DNA from: an uncultured Aquimarina sp.
GTDB taxonomy: Bacteria > Bacteroidota > Bacteroidia > Flavobacteriales > Flavobacteriaceae
NCBI RefSeq assembly: GCF_947492965.1
Contig: NZ_CANLOZ010000010.1
Location: forward strand, 62,001 to 126,000
Direction: 5' to 3'
DNA: 64,000 nt
The notes beneath the pieces are model-generated. The model saw only the letters and a list, made by a program, of their open reading frames with translations, was not told the DNA's origin and searched no databases. This document shows, piece by piece, positions 9,123 through 18,863 of the stretch. The first letter of the stretch is position 1; each line of letters starts with the position of its first letter. The translations under genes were made by a program, and so were the position numbers.

Positions 9123-9869
9123 TTATCGTATGATTTCTGTAGGTAGTTTTTCTTCTATAATCTTACCGTTTTCTTCATAAACGTAATAAGAAAAGGATTT
9201 AGAGTCCAGAGAAACACTATTCTTTATTTTTCCATTGATGAACAGAATTCCAGATCTATCATCACAGGCATATCCATTGGTTAGTTTTTTGTCTAGTATA
9301 TTTTTATGATAAAGCGGTTTTCTTGATTTTTCGGAATGATAATGAGGGCAGTGACTATAATTTAGAAAGCCTAGTCCTTTTACAATAGTAAGTTCTTTTG
9401 GTCTGGAATCGGTGGTCCCTGCTTTAAACCAGCATAATGAACCTGCACTACCTCCAGCCATTACAATTCCTTTTTCATATGCTTTTTGTAAAGCTTTATC
9501 GATTTTTTGGGCTTTCCAGATAGCAAGCATATTTAGTGTGTTTCCTCCACCTACAATAATTGCATCCATTTCTAGTAGTATCTCCTGAAAAGTTTGTTTT
9601 TGGGTAGAAGAATTGATCCATACAGTCATTACTTTGGGTTCAATATCTAAATCAGAACACAGTTCATACCAATAATTTATATATCGTTGATTATCTGCGG
9701 TAGCTGTAGGTAAAAAGCATATTTTAGGCTTTTCCTTATTTGTTAGATTAGCAGTATATTTTATAAATTCTTTCGTTATTTGACCACCATAAACAAATGC
9801 TTTTTTATCGGTTTGCGAGTAAGTTACTGTGGTAATGAGAATAAATAAAAAGAATAAAATTTTCTTCAT
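9123..9869 (-). CDS. secreted S51 (peptidase E / cyanophycinase-like) hydrolase
   Basis: 248 residues with a signal peptide (1-19). The class I glutamine-amidotransferase-like fold carries the nucleophile elbow GGSAGSLCWF, with serine as nucleophile, plus GGGNTLNML and CFLPTATAD. This places it in family S51 (dipeptidase E / cyanophycinase). Export suggests a role in degrading extracytoplasmic peptides. Confidence 0.87.
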   Translation of the reverse strand: MKKILFFLFILITTVTYSQTDKKAFVYGGQITKEFIKYTANLTNKEKPKICFLPTATADNQRYINYWYELCSDLDIEPKVMTVWINSSTQKQTFQEILLEMDAIIVGGGNTLNMLAIWKAQKIDKALQKAYEKGIVMAGGSAGSLCWFKAGTTDSRPKELTIVKGLGFLNYSHCPHYHSEKSRKPLYHKNILDKKLTNGYACDDRSGILFINGKIKNSVSLDSKSFSYYVYEENGKIIEEKLPTEIIR

Positions 9870-9926
9870 GTACTTTGTGTTTTCAATAATTACTTATGTC
9901 TAATTTATATAAGATTGGAGAATACT

Positions 9927-10514
9927 TTATTTAAGAATTTGAGAGATATAAACAATTCCAAAAATCCATCCTGTATACAAAGCAGTATAGCCTATAGCAT
10001 ATAACATCGAATTTCCCAAATCTTCAATAGTATCTTTTGACTTGGCGAATACCAATTTAAGTGCCCTAAAGAAAATCCAATAGAGCATGGCCAATATAAT
10101 AAAAATGGATACCCAAAAAACTGCTTCTAATAAAACCAGAAGAATAAGGAAAAGGATCGTCATGACGATCCATAATACGATCGATAGAAGAATTCCTGCA
10201 CCAAGTTCATCATCTAGATCTAAATCAATACTCGGTAAATCGGGTATTGTCCCAGAATCAGGTATAATATCTCCAGTTTTAAAACTTTTGAATTTAGGAA
10301 AATCATCTTTTAAAATCACCCCTTTATAAAGTCCATAAGACATAAAAATGAATAGCGCAGTTGCAATGATGGATAAGGAAATATAAAAATTTGAGGTTAA
10401 ACTTCTATTATAGTTTATTCCAGTAAAGTAAACTGTTAGGATTGTAATTACGATTACAATTAGAGAAACTGTAAAGACTGATTTTCCATTAAGGTACGTC
10501 TGTTTTGCTTTCAA
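9927..10514 (-). CDS. hypothetical multi-pass membrane protein
   Basis: 195 residues with about five predicted transmembrane segments: two near the N-terminus (about 15-33, 42-62), two long hydrophobic stretches at 105-155, and one at the C-terminus. An acidic loop (DLPSIDLDLDDELG) sits in the middle. No family recognised. Confidence 0.7.
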   Translation of the reverse strand: MKAKQTYLNGKSVFTVSLIVIVITILTVYFTGINYNRSLTSNFYISLSIIATALFIFMSYGLYKGVILKDDFPKFKSFKTGDIIPDSGTIPDLPSIDLDLDDELGAGILLSIVLWIVMTILFLILLVLLEAVFWVSIFIILAMLYWIFFRALKLVFAKSKDTIEDLGNSMLYAIGYTALYTGWIFGIVYISQILK

Positions 10515-10529
10515 GATGGCATGTTGTTA

Positions 10530-11033
10530 TTATTGTGTGTTTTTAAAATTATCTTCAAAATATTTAACCCATTTACCGTCGACCAGTTTTTCTCCGTATT
10601 CGCGAAAACCACCTTCTTCGGTTCTACCGAAAATAAATCTATTAGTTTCGCTGCTATTTACGATCAACTTTCTGTCTTTATATATTGCGGGATATTTTCT
10701 TACGCCTCGCTTCGAAAAAGGATAATAATAATATGTGTTATCCTTTTCATCATAATAAATTATAGTATGTAATTGTAGAAACTCACTATTTAATTTGATT
10801 ACCAAAATGCTTTTTTCAAGATCATAGGAAATATGTTGATAAGCTGATCCTTGTTTGGTAACTTTTCCATTTTCATAAATGGTACTGGTGCCTATCCATT
10901 CTCCAATCATAAAGTCTAATAACTCCATTTGCTGCGCGTTAGAGGATTGACTAAAAGCTAGATTGAAGAAAAAAATAAAAGCTATATAGCTATAAAACTT
11001 GTGGAAGCTTAAGGAAGTGTTTTTGTATTTCAT
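10530..11033 (-). CDS. secreted lipocalin-like hypothetical protein
   Basis: 167 residues with a signal peptide (about 1-29, ending FSQ) and a beta-rich body starting MELLDFMIGEWIGTSTIYENG, a start typical of DUF1579-like or THAP4-like small barrels. Function unknown. The gene upstream lies 135 bp away. Confidence 0.72.
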   Translation of the reverse strand: MKYKNTSLSFHKFYSYIAFIFFFNLAFSQSSNAQQMELLDFMIGEWIGTSTIYENGKVTKQGSAYQHISYDLEKSILVIKLNSEFLQLHTIIYYDEKDNTYYYYPFSKRGVRKYPAIYKDRKLIVNSSETNRFIFGRTEEGGFREYGEKLVDGKWVKYFEDNFKNTQ

Positions 11034-11167
11034 GTAATGTGCAAATGAGAATTGATTATTCAGTTTTTTGTGTTTTATACAGAACTAATGAAAATGAATT
11101 ACTAGTAGCAATATACATTAATCAGAATAATACAGCTAGGTATTCCGAACGGTATTTAATCTTGTTC

Positions 11168-11692
11168 CTACTGATTGGTTTTAGCATAGATATCAACACT
11201 AATCGGTTTACCATTTTTGATTTCAAAATCAGGAACGGTTTTCTCAAGTTTAAAGTCAAGCTTAGCCATTGCTCTTTTGCATTTTTTATTATTAGATTCT
11301 ACAAATCCTTCTATTCGTTTTAGGAGTAAGTGCTTAAATCCATAATTACAAATCAATGGCAGAACTTCTTTCATAATACCATTACCCCAAAAATCAGGAA
11401 GTAACCAAAGTCCAATTTCTGCTGTGTTGGTTTTATCATCTATATCGTTTAATCCACCTGCTCCATAAAATATTTTGGTATTAACATCACAAATTGCCCA
11501 CCATAGCTGTTTTTTATCCGCAAACCAAGTCATTTGCTCTTTTGTGGCTTCTAAACTGTTATAGCTAACTCCATAATATTGAGTGATTTTTGGATTAGAA
11601 AGGCCATTGTAAATGTTTTCCAGATCAGAATCAATTATTTTGCGTAGCAGAAGTCTATCTGTTAGGATGGTTGGAAGTTTGTTCTCTGGCAT
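11168..11692 (-). CDS. GNAT-family N-acetyltransferase, RimJ/RimL type
   Basis: 174 residues with the RimJ/RimL layout: TDRLLLRKIIDSD at the start, then AEIGLWLLPDFWGNGIMKEVLP (acetyl-CoA-binding motif A, with WGNGI as the loop), and FVESNNKKCKRAMAKLDF (motif B). Such enzymes acetylate protein N-termini or small amines. The substrate is unknown. Confidence 0.88.
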   Translation of the reverse strand: MPENKLPTILTDRLLLRKIIDSDLENIYNGLSNPKITQYYGVSYNSLEATKEQMTWFADKKQLWWAICDVNTKIFYGAGGLNDIDDKTNTAEIGLWLLPDFWGNGIMKEVLPLICNYGFKHLLLKRIEGFVESNNKKCKRAMAKLDFKLEKTVPDFEIKNGKPISVDIYAKTNQ

Positions 11693-11761
11693 TTACTCTT
11701 TTTTTAATAATGTTGGTTGAATTATCTTTAATCTTGCATCGCATTATGGATGAAAGGCTAT

Positions 11762-12709
11762 TCATTTTTTTAGAAATGCTACCATTTTTTCATTCACAAT
11801 TTTTGCTTGATCAACAGATAAAAAGTGTCCAGCGTTTTGGATCACTTCACCTTTTCCTTTGGGGAGTAAATTAGCAATTTCAACTGTTCTTTCTTTATTA
11901 ATTACATCATTATCGCCAATTAATACTAAAACAGGCATTTGTAAGGATTTTAATTCATCATTAGAAAAAGGCGTCATACTCAATAAAAACTTGTTGTTAG
12001 ATTCTTTTTCCAAACCTATTTTATATTGTCGTATATAAGCTTCGCTAATATTACCAACATCGTTAGACATACTTTCTAAAGTTTGTTCAACTTGTTTTTC
12101 TTTTGAAGAAAATAAAGCAACGACGTTTTTAAGCAATTCTGCGCTCGGTTTAATCCATGTAAAAGTCTGAGCGGGACTTAACAATAGTAAACTTTTTATT
12201 TTATTTTGGTTTTTTAATGCCATGGTAACAGCAAACCAGCCGCCTCTGGAAGCACCTATTAAATGATAGCTATCTAATTCTAAAACAAATAATACTTCCT
12301 CATACCAATCAGTTACTTTTTCGACATCTTCAATTTCATTATATAGATACGATTTTCCAGGTTCTAAAATAAAATCTATTGCGAATACCTGATGATTCTT
12401 ACTAAGTGACTCTATGTTGGGATACCACATTGTTGAGCTGGCATTCATTCCATGAAGTAATACTACAGCTTCTGCATTTTTAGGGCCACTTACGATGATA
12501 TGAGCAATGCCATAAGTGGTAGTGATGTATAACTCTTCATAAGGTACATCCCATAATTGTAATGTTTTGTCATAAGCTTCATAGTAAGTTGCATCTAAAG
12601 CAGATGCTTCTGTAATGTATTGTGGCACTTTTTTGTATTTGTCGTATTTGTTTGTGCAATTAGCAAATAACACTAATAAAATAAACAATAAAAATAATCT
12701 CATAGTCAA
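11762..12709 (-). CDS. alpha/beta hydrolase lipoprotein
   Basis: 315 residues with a lipoprotein signal (LLVLFANC, lipid cysteine at about 18). The alpha/beta-hydrolase core has the oxyanion stretch LLHGMN, the nucleophile elbow GASRGG (serine), the acid region VLIGDNDVI and the catalytic histidine in NAGHFLSVDQ. It is probably a membrane-tethered esterase or lipase-like enzyme. Confidence 0.9.
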   Translation of the reverse strand: MTMRLFLLFILLVLFANCTNKYDKYKKVPQYITEASALDATYYEAYDKTLQLWDVPYEELYITTTYGIAHIIVSGPKNAEAVVLLHGMNASSTMWYPNIESLSKNHQVFAIDFILEPGKSYLYNEIEDVEKVTDWYEEVLFVLELDSYHLIGASRGGWFAVTMALKNQNKIKSLLLLSPAQTFTWIKPSAELLKNVVALFSSKEKQVEQTLESMSNDVGNISEAYIRQYKIGLEKESNNKFLLSMTPFSNDELKSLQMPVLVLIGDNDVINKERTVEIANLLPKGKGEVIQNAGHFLSVDQAKIVNEKMVAFLKK

Positions 12710-13194
12710 TATTTTACATATTTTTAGAAAGCATACCTTTTGGAGCTACTAATATACTAGCATTCGAAAGTTTTTATTTGCTATTACTCTGGTGCAAAAT
12801 TGAGTCTAACGAAGTTTTCAAACATCTCATTTTCAAGATTCATTTCCACAAACTCAATCTGATAATGGTATGATTAACAGAAAATTAAAATCGTATTTAT
12901 TAAATTTTTACATAACTAAAAATAGTTGTAGTACGTTCAATTTCCTTTTCTTTTAATCAAACTTTCGGATGCTAATGATACTACTGCAATGTTTCTTTTC
13001 CACCTTTGTTTTCTGAATAAAAATAAACTATAGATGCTCTAGGTTTATTTTGTATTCTTCACCAAAATAAAAAATCTTACATTCTTTTACAAAAAGTTAA
13101 AATATTAAATCAGAACCATAAACATCAAAATATATCTGTATTTATAGGTGTCAACGGGTTTTTGATTTTTAATTTTTTCATACTGAATTATTAT

Positions 13195-13260
13195 TTTTTT
13201 GTGCTTTTTTGATTATTACGGTCTTATAATCGATACTTAATTATAAAAAAGCACAAAAAA
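13195..13260. repeat. 16-bp inverted repeat
   Basis: Arms 13195-13210 and 13245-13260 are exact reverse complements (GTGC flanked by T and A runs), with a 34-base spacer. It could be a bidirectional terminator for the eroded gene beside it or the scar of a small element. Confidence 0.6.
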
Positions 13261-13458
13261 ACATATTATGAATATTAGTTTACGAAAACAAACGCTAAAA
13301 GATGGTCGACAACTATGATTAATTACCAAACATTCAGGTTGTATAGAATGGATGTGATTTGCTAAAATATGATAAGTAAATTCTTCAAAGTTCAGACTTT
13401 TTCCCCAACCAGAGCCCCAGCCATCGATTACTATGCTGTTAATTTTGCCATAGTTCAT
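13237..13458 (-). pseudogene. remnant of a glycoside hydrolase (alpha-L-fucosidase-like)
   Basis: A 73-residue open frame whose first 45 residues (SIVIDGWGSGWGKSLNFEE, HSIQPECLVINH) resemble the active-site strand region of GH29-type alpha-L-fucosidases. The rest is hydrophobic nonsense, and the frame has neither the N-terminal nor the C-terminal half of such an enzyme. It is probably a decayed fragment. The resemblance is from memory of the family. Confidence 0.4.
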
Positions 13459-13764
13459 GAGTAGTCTGGTTAATTATTCTTTTGTAAACGCAATATTCTC
13501 TTGATCAATCCTTATTATGTATCCATTTTTATTTTTTTGAGACATAATAATAAATTCCATAAGTAGCACAAACAAAGTACGATAAAACTATCTCCAATTA
13601 TACTGTATATGGTGTTTGTGTAATTCATAAGCATAGCTAGAAAAAAGTATGATTTTTTTATGATTCGATTTTAAGTCAAGTTATCCTGATGAGTGTACTA
13701 AACATTATATAAGTCAGACGATGATGATTACTAAAGCATTTAAAAGTTTAAGAACTCAGGTCTA

Positions 13765-14223
13765 TTAAAAGAATAATTGTAACGTTCCTTGCTGAGGTAT
13801 TTCATCCCATTGCTTACAAAGCTGATCAAAGTCTATTTTCATTTTTTCAATTTGAGATAACTTCATATGAGGAATACTAATTCCATCCATATTTCGAGCT
13901 TCCCATTCTGTTAATTGGATAAATTGATCAGTATTAGAAGCTCCAGAACCAATAGCTTGTAGATTTCTTGCCATGATTTCAGACAACCAAGTTTCTGCTT
14001 CTAAGGTTTTAATGATTTCTTTATCAGAAAGCTGTTCTATTGTCATTCCGGATTTTATTTTCCCATAAAATCCATGTTGTAGATCAAATTCCTTTTCTAC
14101 AACATAATGCGCAAGATCATGGTTGGGAATATCAGGTCCCAAATTTATACTTGTCCAGGTTCCATCATTTCTTTTGCACGTAAGGGTATTTCTATTCTTA
14201 CCCTTTGTAATCAGTATTTCCAT
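13765..14223 (-). CDS. hypothetical protein, HDLAHY-type
   Basis: 152 residues from the ATG at 14223. An upstream in-frame start adds 14 residues that look non-coding. The body has a beta start (EILITKGKNRNTLTCKRNDGT) and a conserved-looking IPNHDLAHYVVE / GFYGKI segment known from a widespread uncharacterised family. Function unknown. It follows the C39-like lipoprotein gene by about 55 bp, so they may be one operon. Confidence 0.7.
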   Translation of the reverse strand: MEILITKGKNRNTLTCKRNDGTWTSINLGPDIPNHDLAHYVVEKEFDLQHGFYGKIKSGMTIEQLSDKEIIKTLEAETWLSEIMARNLQAIGSGASNTDQFIQLTEWEARNMDGISIPHMKLSQIEKMKIDFDQLCKQWDEIPQQGTLQLFF

Positions 14224-14279
14224 GTTTTTTTGTCGACTGAGGAAAATGTAATTTGTATAATTCACTCGATATTTTGTGT

Positions 14280-14783
14280 CTAAAAGTCTCCTGTTTTTTC
14301 AAGAAGTAGAGCTACACCTTCATTCGAAGAAGAGGCTTTTCCAAATAACCATCCTTTACAAAACTCCTTTTCAGTGTACTTTATTTTTCCCCGAGCAGGA
14401 TCTGAAACCCAAATAGCGTCTTTATTTACTTTATAAACAACAATAAAGTGATTATTGTTCCAATGAATAATTGCAGGTAAAGGAACTTCGTTTGCTAATT
14501 GATCAAATGAAATTTTTACAGCTAAATTTTTTAAACCAATACTTTGAGCTGCTTCGCTTAATCCAAGCAATGTTGTCCCATTATTTTGCATACCTGACAG
14601 TTTTTCTAATTCCTTTAAATCGATATCTTTTCCAAAATATTGACTAACCATTTTTAAACAAACCGGTCCACATTGTTTGGGTGTTTCCTGAAGTATAATA
14701 GGAAAATCTTGACTAGATACTTTGGTGTTACAGCTTATAAGAGTTGTAATCAGTAGTAGAAGTATGAATGACTTAATTTTCAT
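14280..14783 (-). CDS. stand-alone C39-like cysteine peptidase lipoprotein
   Basis: 167 residues: lipoprotein signal (LITTLISC, lipid cysteine about 18), then a peptidase C39-type papain fold. The catalytic cysteine lies in QCGPVCL (about residues 37-43), the histidine in NHFIVVY, and the aspartate in VSDPARG. C39 domains normally sit at the N-terminus of bacteriocin ABC exporters and cut double-glycine leaders. Here there is no transporter, so the substrate is unknown. A GTAACATT-type promoter motif lies 29 bp upstream of the start. Confidence 0.85.
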   Translation of the reverse strand: MKIKSFILLLLITTLISCNTKVSSQDFPIILQETPKQCGPVCLKMVSQYFGKDIDLKELEKLSGMQNNGTTLLGLSEAAQSIGLKNLAVKISFDQLANEVPLPAIIHWNNNHFIVVYKVNKDAIWVSDPARGKIKYTEKEFCKGWLFGKASSSNEGVALLLEKTGDF

Positions 14784-14811
14784 CGCTTAACTTGTTAATA
14801 TGCACTATTTC

Positions 14812-14841
14812 TATAGGTATCAAAACCTTATAAAATGTTAC
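14812..14841 (-). promoter_or_regulatory. promoter-like motif before the C39-like gene
   Basis: On the minus strand: GTAACATT (14834-14841), 13 bases, then ATACCTATA (14812-14820), preceded by an A-rich tract. The same motif with identical spacing occurs at 18803, 19471 and 21016 and in the long attC family. Confidence 0.6.
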
Positions 14842-14883
14842 CCTATTTATCCATGTTTTTCTTAAAACATAGAATTAATTGTT

Positions 14884-15468
14884 TTAGGATAGATTATGTT
14901 GTTTAATAATCTCTAAAGTTTCGTTTACAAAATCTGTTTTTCCAAGTACATATGAACCTCTATCATTTTTATATTTGGCAGCCAGTTCGATTTTTAAGTT
15001 TTCATAGGCTTTTGCTCTATCAGGATTTGTATTTAGATAATCTCTAAAGTCGATTTGTTGCCACATGATGTTATCCTTCGGACACATATGAATATGAAAA
15101 ATTTGCTCATTTGCTCCCTCTAAATTATAACCTTTTCCAAAGGATGAATACGCTTCGATATTCTCTCTAGCAGGAACTACAAAATGTGAATAACCTAGTT
15201 GCGTAAATTGGTTGATAAGGTCTTCATTAAATAGTAATTCTTTAGGGATTTCTATCATCAAATCGATATAAGGTTTAGATTTTATGCTGGGTATCGATGA
15301 ACTTCCGAAATGTTCTATGCGTAAAATCTTTTCACTTCCAACAGTATTTAGAATCCTTTCTTTTTCATCTTGATACAGAGATTTCCAATTGGGATTATGA
15401 TCCACTAGTTCAATAGGAAAAAGAGTGTTCCATTCATCTTTGGTTAAATCATATAAGGTCTTTTTCAT
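14884..15468 (-). CDS. GrpB/UPF0157 family protein
   Basis: 194 residues with a nucleotidyltransferase-like fold: IELVDHNPNWKSLYQDE, then IEHFGSSSIPSIKSKPYIDLMIEI, where GS...D-x-D supplies the family motif, and HIHMCPKDN. The usual GrpB length is 170-200. The biochemical role is unclear. Confidence 0.9.
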   Translation of the reverse strand: MKKTLYDLTKDEWNTLFPIELVDHNPNWKSLYQDEKERILNTVGSEKILRIEHFGSSSIPSIKSKPYIDLMIEIPKELLFNEDLINQFTQLGYSHFVVPARENIEAYSSFGKGYNLEGANEQIFHIHMCPKDNIMWQQIDFRDYLNTNPDRAKAYENLKIELAAKYKNDRGSYVLGKTDFVNETLEIIKQHNLS

Positions 15469-15581
15469 CTGAGAAGTTTTTGAAAGATTAACGATGTAAT
15501 TAGGAGCCGCAATATACTAGGAAGAGAAAGAAAATGGCATTTTCTTTTTTACTTTTTTTGCGAGATAAAACTTATTTTTTT

Positions 15582-16955
15582 CTAATCTATTTGTTTTAAA
15601 AGTTGTTCGAGTATTTCATCTTTTTCATCTAATAAATAATCCTTTACATAAATATCTGGAATAACCCCTGTATTATTATCGAGACCACTGACACGTTGTA
15701 TTTTCCCTTTAGCGATGTCCACACTGATTCCTGTTTCCGGTAATTGGTAGTTAAAAATGGAAGCATAAAGATTCGGATACTCTGCAGTTTCTTCCCCTAC
15801 AATTTTCCCAAAATCATAATCTTGTATCTGGGCTGCCGTTACTGTAGATTGCGAATAGGATTGGCGATTTACCAATACGTAAACATTGCCATGGAAACGT
15901 TTACTCTTGGGTTGTGGTTGATAAAACCCAAAGTCATATTCATAAATTTTACCATCTTCATGTAGTAAGGTAGATTTCCAATAGGATGTGGTAGTATCCT
16001 TGGTTTTTCTCACATGTTCTTTTAATAAAGCACTGGTCTTAAGCTGAAATTTAGAACACCATTTAAAAGGTTTGTTAGCAATATATGATACCAAGTAGTC
16101 ACTAAAAGAATCATCACCGCCAGGATTATTTCTCAAATCAATGATGAGGTTTTTATTTTTTTTGGATTTTATTTCGGTAAAAGCACTATCAACAAACTTA
16201 CGATATTGATCCTCATCTCCTCCAAATTCACCAGGTCTAAGATAAGCTGTGGACCTAGATAAAAATTTAATATTTCTATCGCGTTTTATGATATCATCAC
16301 GTTTTGTCTCATAATCTTCCATGGCTTTTATAGAAGCTAACTTATAAGTAGAAACTCTATCGTTTCTTGATATTTCAACTTCAAACACTTTTTGTTCTCC
16401 AAAAGCTAACCAATAGAATCTTGGAAGCGTTAGAAATTCTAATTGAGCATTTTTAAAGTATATCCTTTCTGCAGCGATATGTGGATATATTGTTTCCAAA
16501 ATTTTCTGAATCGGCTGATTATTAATGCTTATAAGTTGATCTCCAATCTTTATGTCTGATTTTTTTGACCAGTTTTTTCTTACCAAGACTTTACCTTTTT
16601 CAATGGCTACTTCTAATGGAAATATGGTACCTCCTGTTTGAGCATAATTGATGTATGACTGAACAGGAAAAGAAATTCTAGTGTGTCCATTGTTTAATAA
16701 TGCTGGTAGTTGTTGTAATAAACGAGTAGCTTCTAATAGGCTTAAAGAATCCCTCGTAATCTTACTTTTAATTTTATGATACGCTTTTTCAAAAGCTTCT
16801 TCAGTAATCGTATGATAACAATTGTACTGAGTTGTAATTAGTGAATTCTTAAGATAATCAAGATCGTTTAGGACTTGTTTTTTTGAAAATTTAGCTTGCC
16901 CAAAAGTCAAACAAGTGTTTAGGATGATAAAGACAAGAGTAGTTATAAATTTCAT
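15582..16955 (-). CDS. secreted S41-family peptidase
   Basis: 457 residues with a signal peptide (about 1-19, ending TFGQ). A PDZ-like part (SDIKIGDQLISINNQPI) precedes the S41 catalytic domain, with LIIDLRNNPGGDDSF, VNRQSYSQSTVTAAQIQDY (catalytic serine in the SQS segment) and GKIVGEETAEYP. It is a Tsp/tricorn-like processing peptidase of the periplasm or surface. Confidence 0.9.
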   Translation of the reverse strand: MKFITTLVFIILNTCLTFGQAKFSKKQVLNDLDYLKNSLITTQYNCYHTITEEAFEKAYHKIKSKITRDSLSLLEATRLLQQLPALLNNGHTRISFPVQSYINYAQTGGTIFPLEVAIEKGKVLVRKNWSKKSDIKIGDQLISINNQPIQKILETIYPHIAAERIYFKNAQLEFLTLPRFYWLAFGEQKVFEVEISRNDRVSTYKLASIKAMEDYETKRDDIIKRDRNIKFLSRSTAYLRPGEFGGDEDQYRKFVDSAFTEIKSKKNKNLIIDLRNNPGGDDSFSDYLVSYIANKPFKWCSKFQLKTSALLKEHVRKTKDTTTSYWKSTLLHEDGKIYEYDFGFYQPQPKSKRFHGNVYVLVNRQSYSQSTVTAAQIQDYDFGKIVGEETAEYPNLYASIFNYQLPETGISVDIAKGKIQRVSGLDNNTGVIPDIYVKDYLLDEKDEILEQLLKQID

Positions 16956-17021
16956 GGATATAAATAATTTGAGGGAGCAATATTATAGAAATAAACAACT
17001 TCAATCGTCCTAATGCTTCTA

Positions 17022-18149
17022 TTAGGACTTGTTTTTCGTGTTTTTAAGATACTGACTTGGTGTCATTTGTGTGAATTTTTTAAAAACATGGTTAAAAGTT
17101 GACTTCGAATTAAATCCACATTCAAATGCATGTCCCAGTAATGATAATTTATTTTGCCCTGGTGACTGTAGACGATTTTTGAATTCTTTTACACGATATA
17201 AATTGATCAAATCGTAAAAATTGTGATTGCAATTTTGATTAATTTTTGCAGATAACTGTTTAGGTTTTATAGCTAGCAAATCGGCTAAAGAATTAAGATT
17301 AAGATCTGGATTAAGATAAGGTTTTTCATGTTGCATCAAATGATTAAGTTTTGAGAGAAAAACTTCATCTTTTTCTAAAGGTGTTTTTGGAGGTTTCTTA
17401 TCAATTGGTTGTACCCGAATAATATTGCGCTCTTTTTGAACATATCCTTTAAACCCTATCCAACAAGTTATCGCTGCTAATACGGCAAAATTAGGTAGGA
17501 AGTAATATTCTCGTAGACTTTTATCAAAAGCAAACCGATCGACTTCTGTAATTATTCTATACAGGATATGGTAACTGGCATAAATGATAATAGGTGCTTG
17601 TAACCATTTTAGGGATAGATGTTCAATTTTAGAATAGTAATCTTTGAGACGTTTTTGGTATTTGATCAATATTCCTAATGATATAAAACTATATAACAAG
17701 ATCGAAATCACTCCCAACCATTGTTGTGTTAGATAAACATACGAATAGGAGGGAAGTTCTTCTAAGTAAAGTCCATTGGATCCAATCCTGTAGATTGAGG
17801 TTCTATAGAAAATGAACTCTAATAGCAAAGGAAGAAAATGTAGGTAGTGTATTTTTTTAAATTGAAATTTGGGATCACTGATACATAATGTATAAAAATA
17901 AAGAGAGGGACCAATACCATAGAGCATTTCCATTTGAATATATCGAAATACGTATAGCAATTCATAGTCTTTTAATACATTCACTACTACAATATTAATA
18001 ACCATTAGCGCATAAAAGAATACTAATAGAGATAAGAAAATGTTTGCTAACCGTTTTGGTTTTTTAAAAGCAATCAATCCACTTAGTATCATTGCCTGTA
18101 GCGCCAATACGCAGATAATAGTAAATAAAATAGGGTTAGAGGTAACCAT
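17022..18149 (-). CDS. membrane-bound AraC-family regulator
   Basis: 375 residues: seven predicted transmembrane segments in the first about 230 residues, then a cytoplasmic AraC HTH (LADLLAIKPKQLSAKINQ, HAFECGFNSKSTFNHVFKKFTQMTPSQY). This 7TM-AraC layout is frequent in flavobacteria and is thought to sense envelope signals. It lies 65 bp upstream of the S41 peptidase gene, a plausible target. Confidence 0.9.
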   Translation of the reverse strand: MVTSNPILFTIICVLALQAMILSGLIAFKKPKRLANIFLSLLVFFYALMVINIVVVNVLKDYELLYVFRYIQMEMLYGIGPSLYFYTLCISDPKFQFKKIHYLHFLPLLLEFIFYRTSIYRIGSNGLYLEELPSYSYVYLTQQWLGVISILLYSFISLGILIKYQKRLKDYYSKIEHLSLKWLQAPIIIYASYHILYRIITEVDRFAFDKSLREYYFLPNFAVLAAITCWIGFKGYVQKERNIIRVQPIDKKPPKTPLEKDEVFLSKLNHLMQHEKPYLNPDLNLNSLADLLAIKPKQLSAKINQNCNHNFYDLINLYRVKEFKNRLQSPGQNKLSLLGHAFECGFNSKSTFNHVFKKFTQMTPSQYLKNTKNKS

Positions 18150-18242
18150 CTAAAGTATTTGTTTTTCTATTTGCTAAAATATATTATTAATTTATTACTC
18201 TAGTTTTGGAAGCGATTGTATAATGTTAATGTTTACTCCTGA

Positions 18243-18782
18243 TTATAAAACCAGCCAGGGATTTACTAAACTATGTGCAAACCATGTAGTAAATAGAGTT
18301 ATGAAAATTCCAATATAAGAAGCCTTTATATTACTGATTAGAATTTCACCTTTTTGAATATCATAAGATTTTCTTACCATATTTTTTCCATTCATAATTA
18401 AAATAAATAGTGATATTAAAATGGAAATGGTTGAAAACAGCAATATTTCTTTAGTGTTATATATCCCTTTTCCTATGGTTGAATATGTCAAATTTGTGAC
18501 TAGGAAATAAAAATAAGATGTCATAAAAATCCAACCAATTTTTTTATTGATAAAACATCCAATAAGAGGAATAAGTAAAATATAAGAGGCTCTAAAGTAA
18601 CCTCTATTTGTTATCAATATAAAAAAATCGGATATAGTATAGTCATCCTCGTAGTTAATATTTAATTCAAATATGATTTCTTGATAATCCCTGATAGTGG
18701 CAAAAGCAAAAAGAAATATGATCAACCCTTTAATAATAATAATCGTATAGTTCGTTTTTTTTGCATTAAGAAGCTTTCTCAT
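18243..18782 (-). CDS. hypothetical membrane protein
   Basis: 179 residues with about five transmembrane segments (near 13-30, 52-70, 75-95, 108-128, 150-170). No recognisable family. A GTAACATT/AAACCTATA promoter-like motif lies about 20 bp upstream of the start. Confidence 0.7.
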   Translation of the reverse strand: MRKLLNAKKTNYTIIIIKGLIIFLFAFATIRDYQEIIFELNINYEDDYTISDFFILITNRGYFRASYILLIPLIGCFINKKIGWIFMTSYFYFLVTNLTYSTIGKGIYNTKEILLFSTISILISLFILIMNGKNMVRKSYDIQKGEILISNIKASYIGIFITLFTTWFAHSLVNPWLVL

Positions 18783-18802
18783 AATTTATAACACCTTTTT
18801 AA

Positions 18803-18832
18803 TATAGGTTTCTTAATATAAAGGAATGTTAC
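18803..18832 (-). promoter_or_regulatory. promoter-like motif before the membrane protein gene
   Basis: GTAACATT at 18825-18832 (minus strand), 13 bases, AAACCTATA at 18803-18811. Same spacing as the copies at 14812, 19471 and 21016. Confidence 0.6.
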
Positions 18833-18863
18833 ACTATTTTGGAGATTTTTATTGTTATGAAGA

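Larger units (their letters stand above)
12710..13764 (-). other. 1-kb region without an intact gene
   Basis: About 1055 bp of very AT-rich DNA. I see only a gene remnant (13237-13458) and a long inverted repeat (13195-13260). No transposase remnant and no tRNA. Confidence 0.6.
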
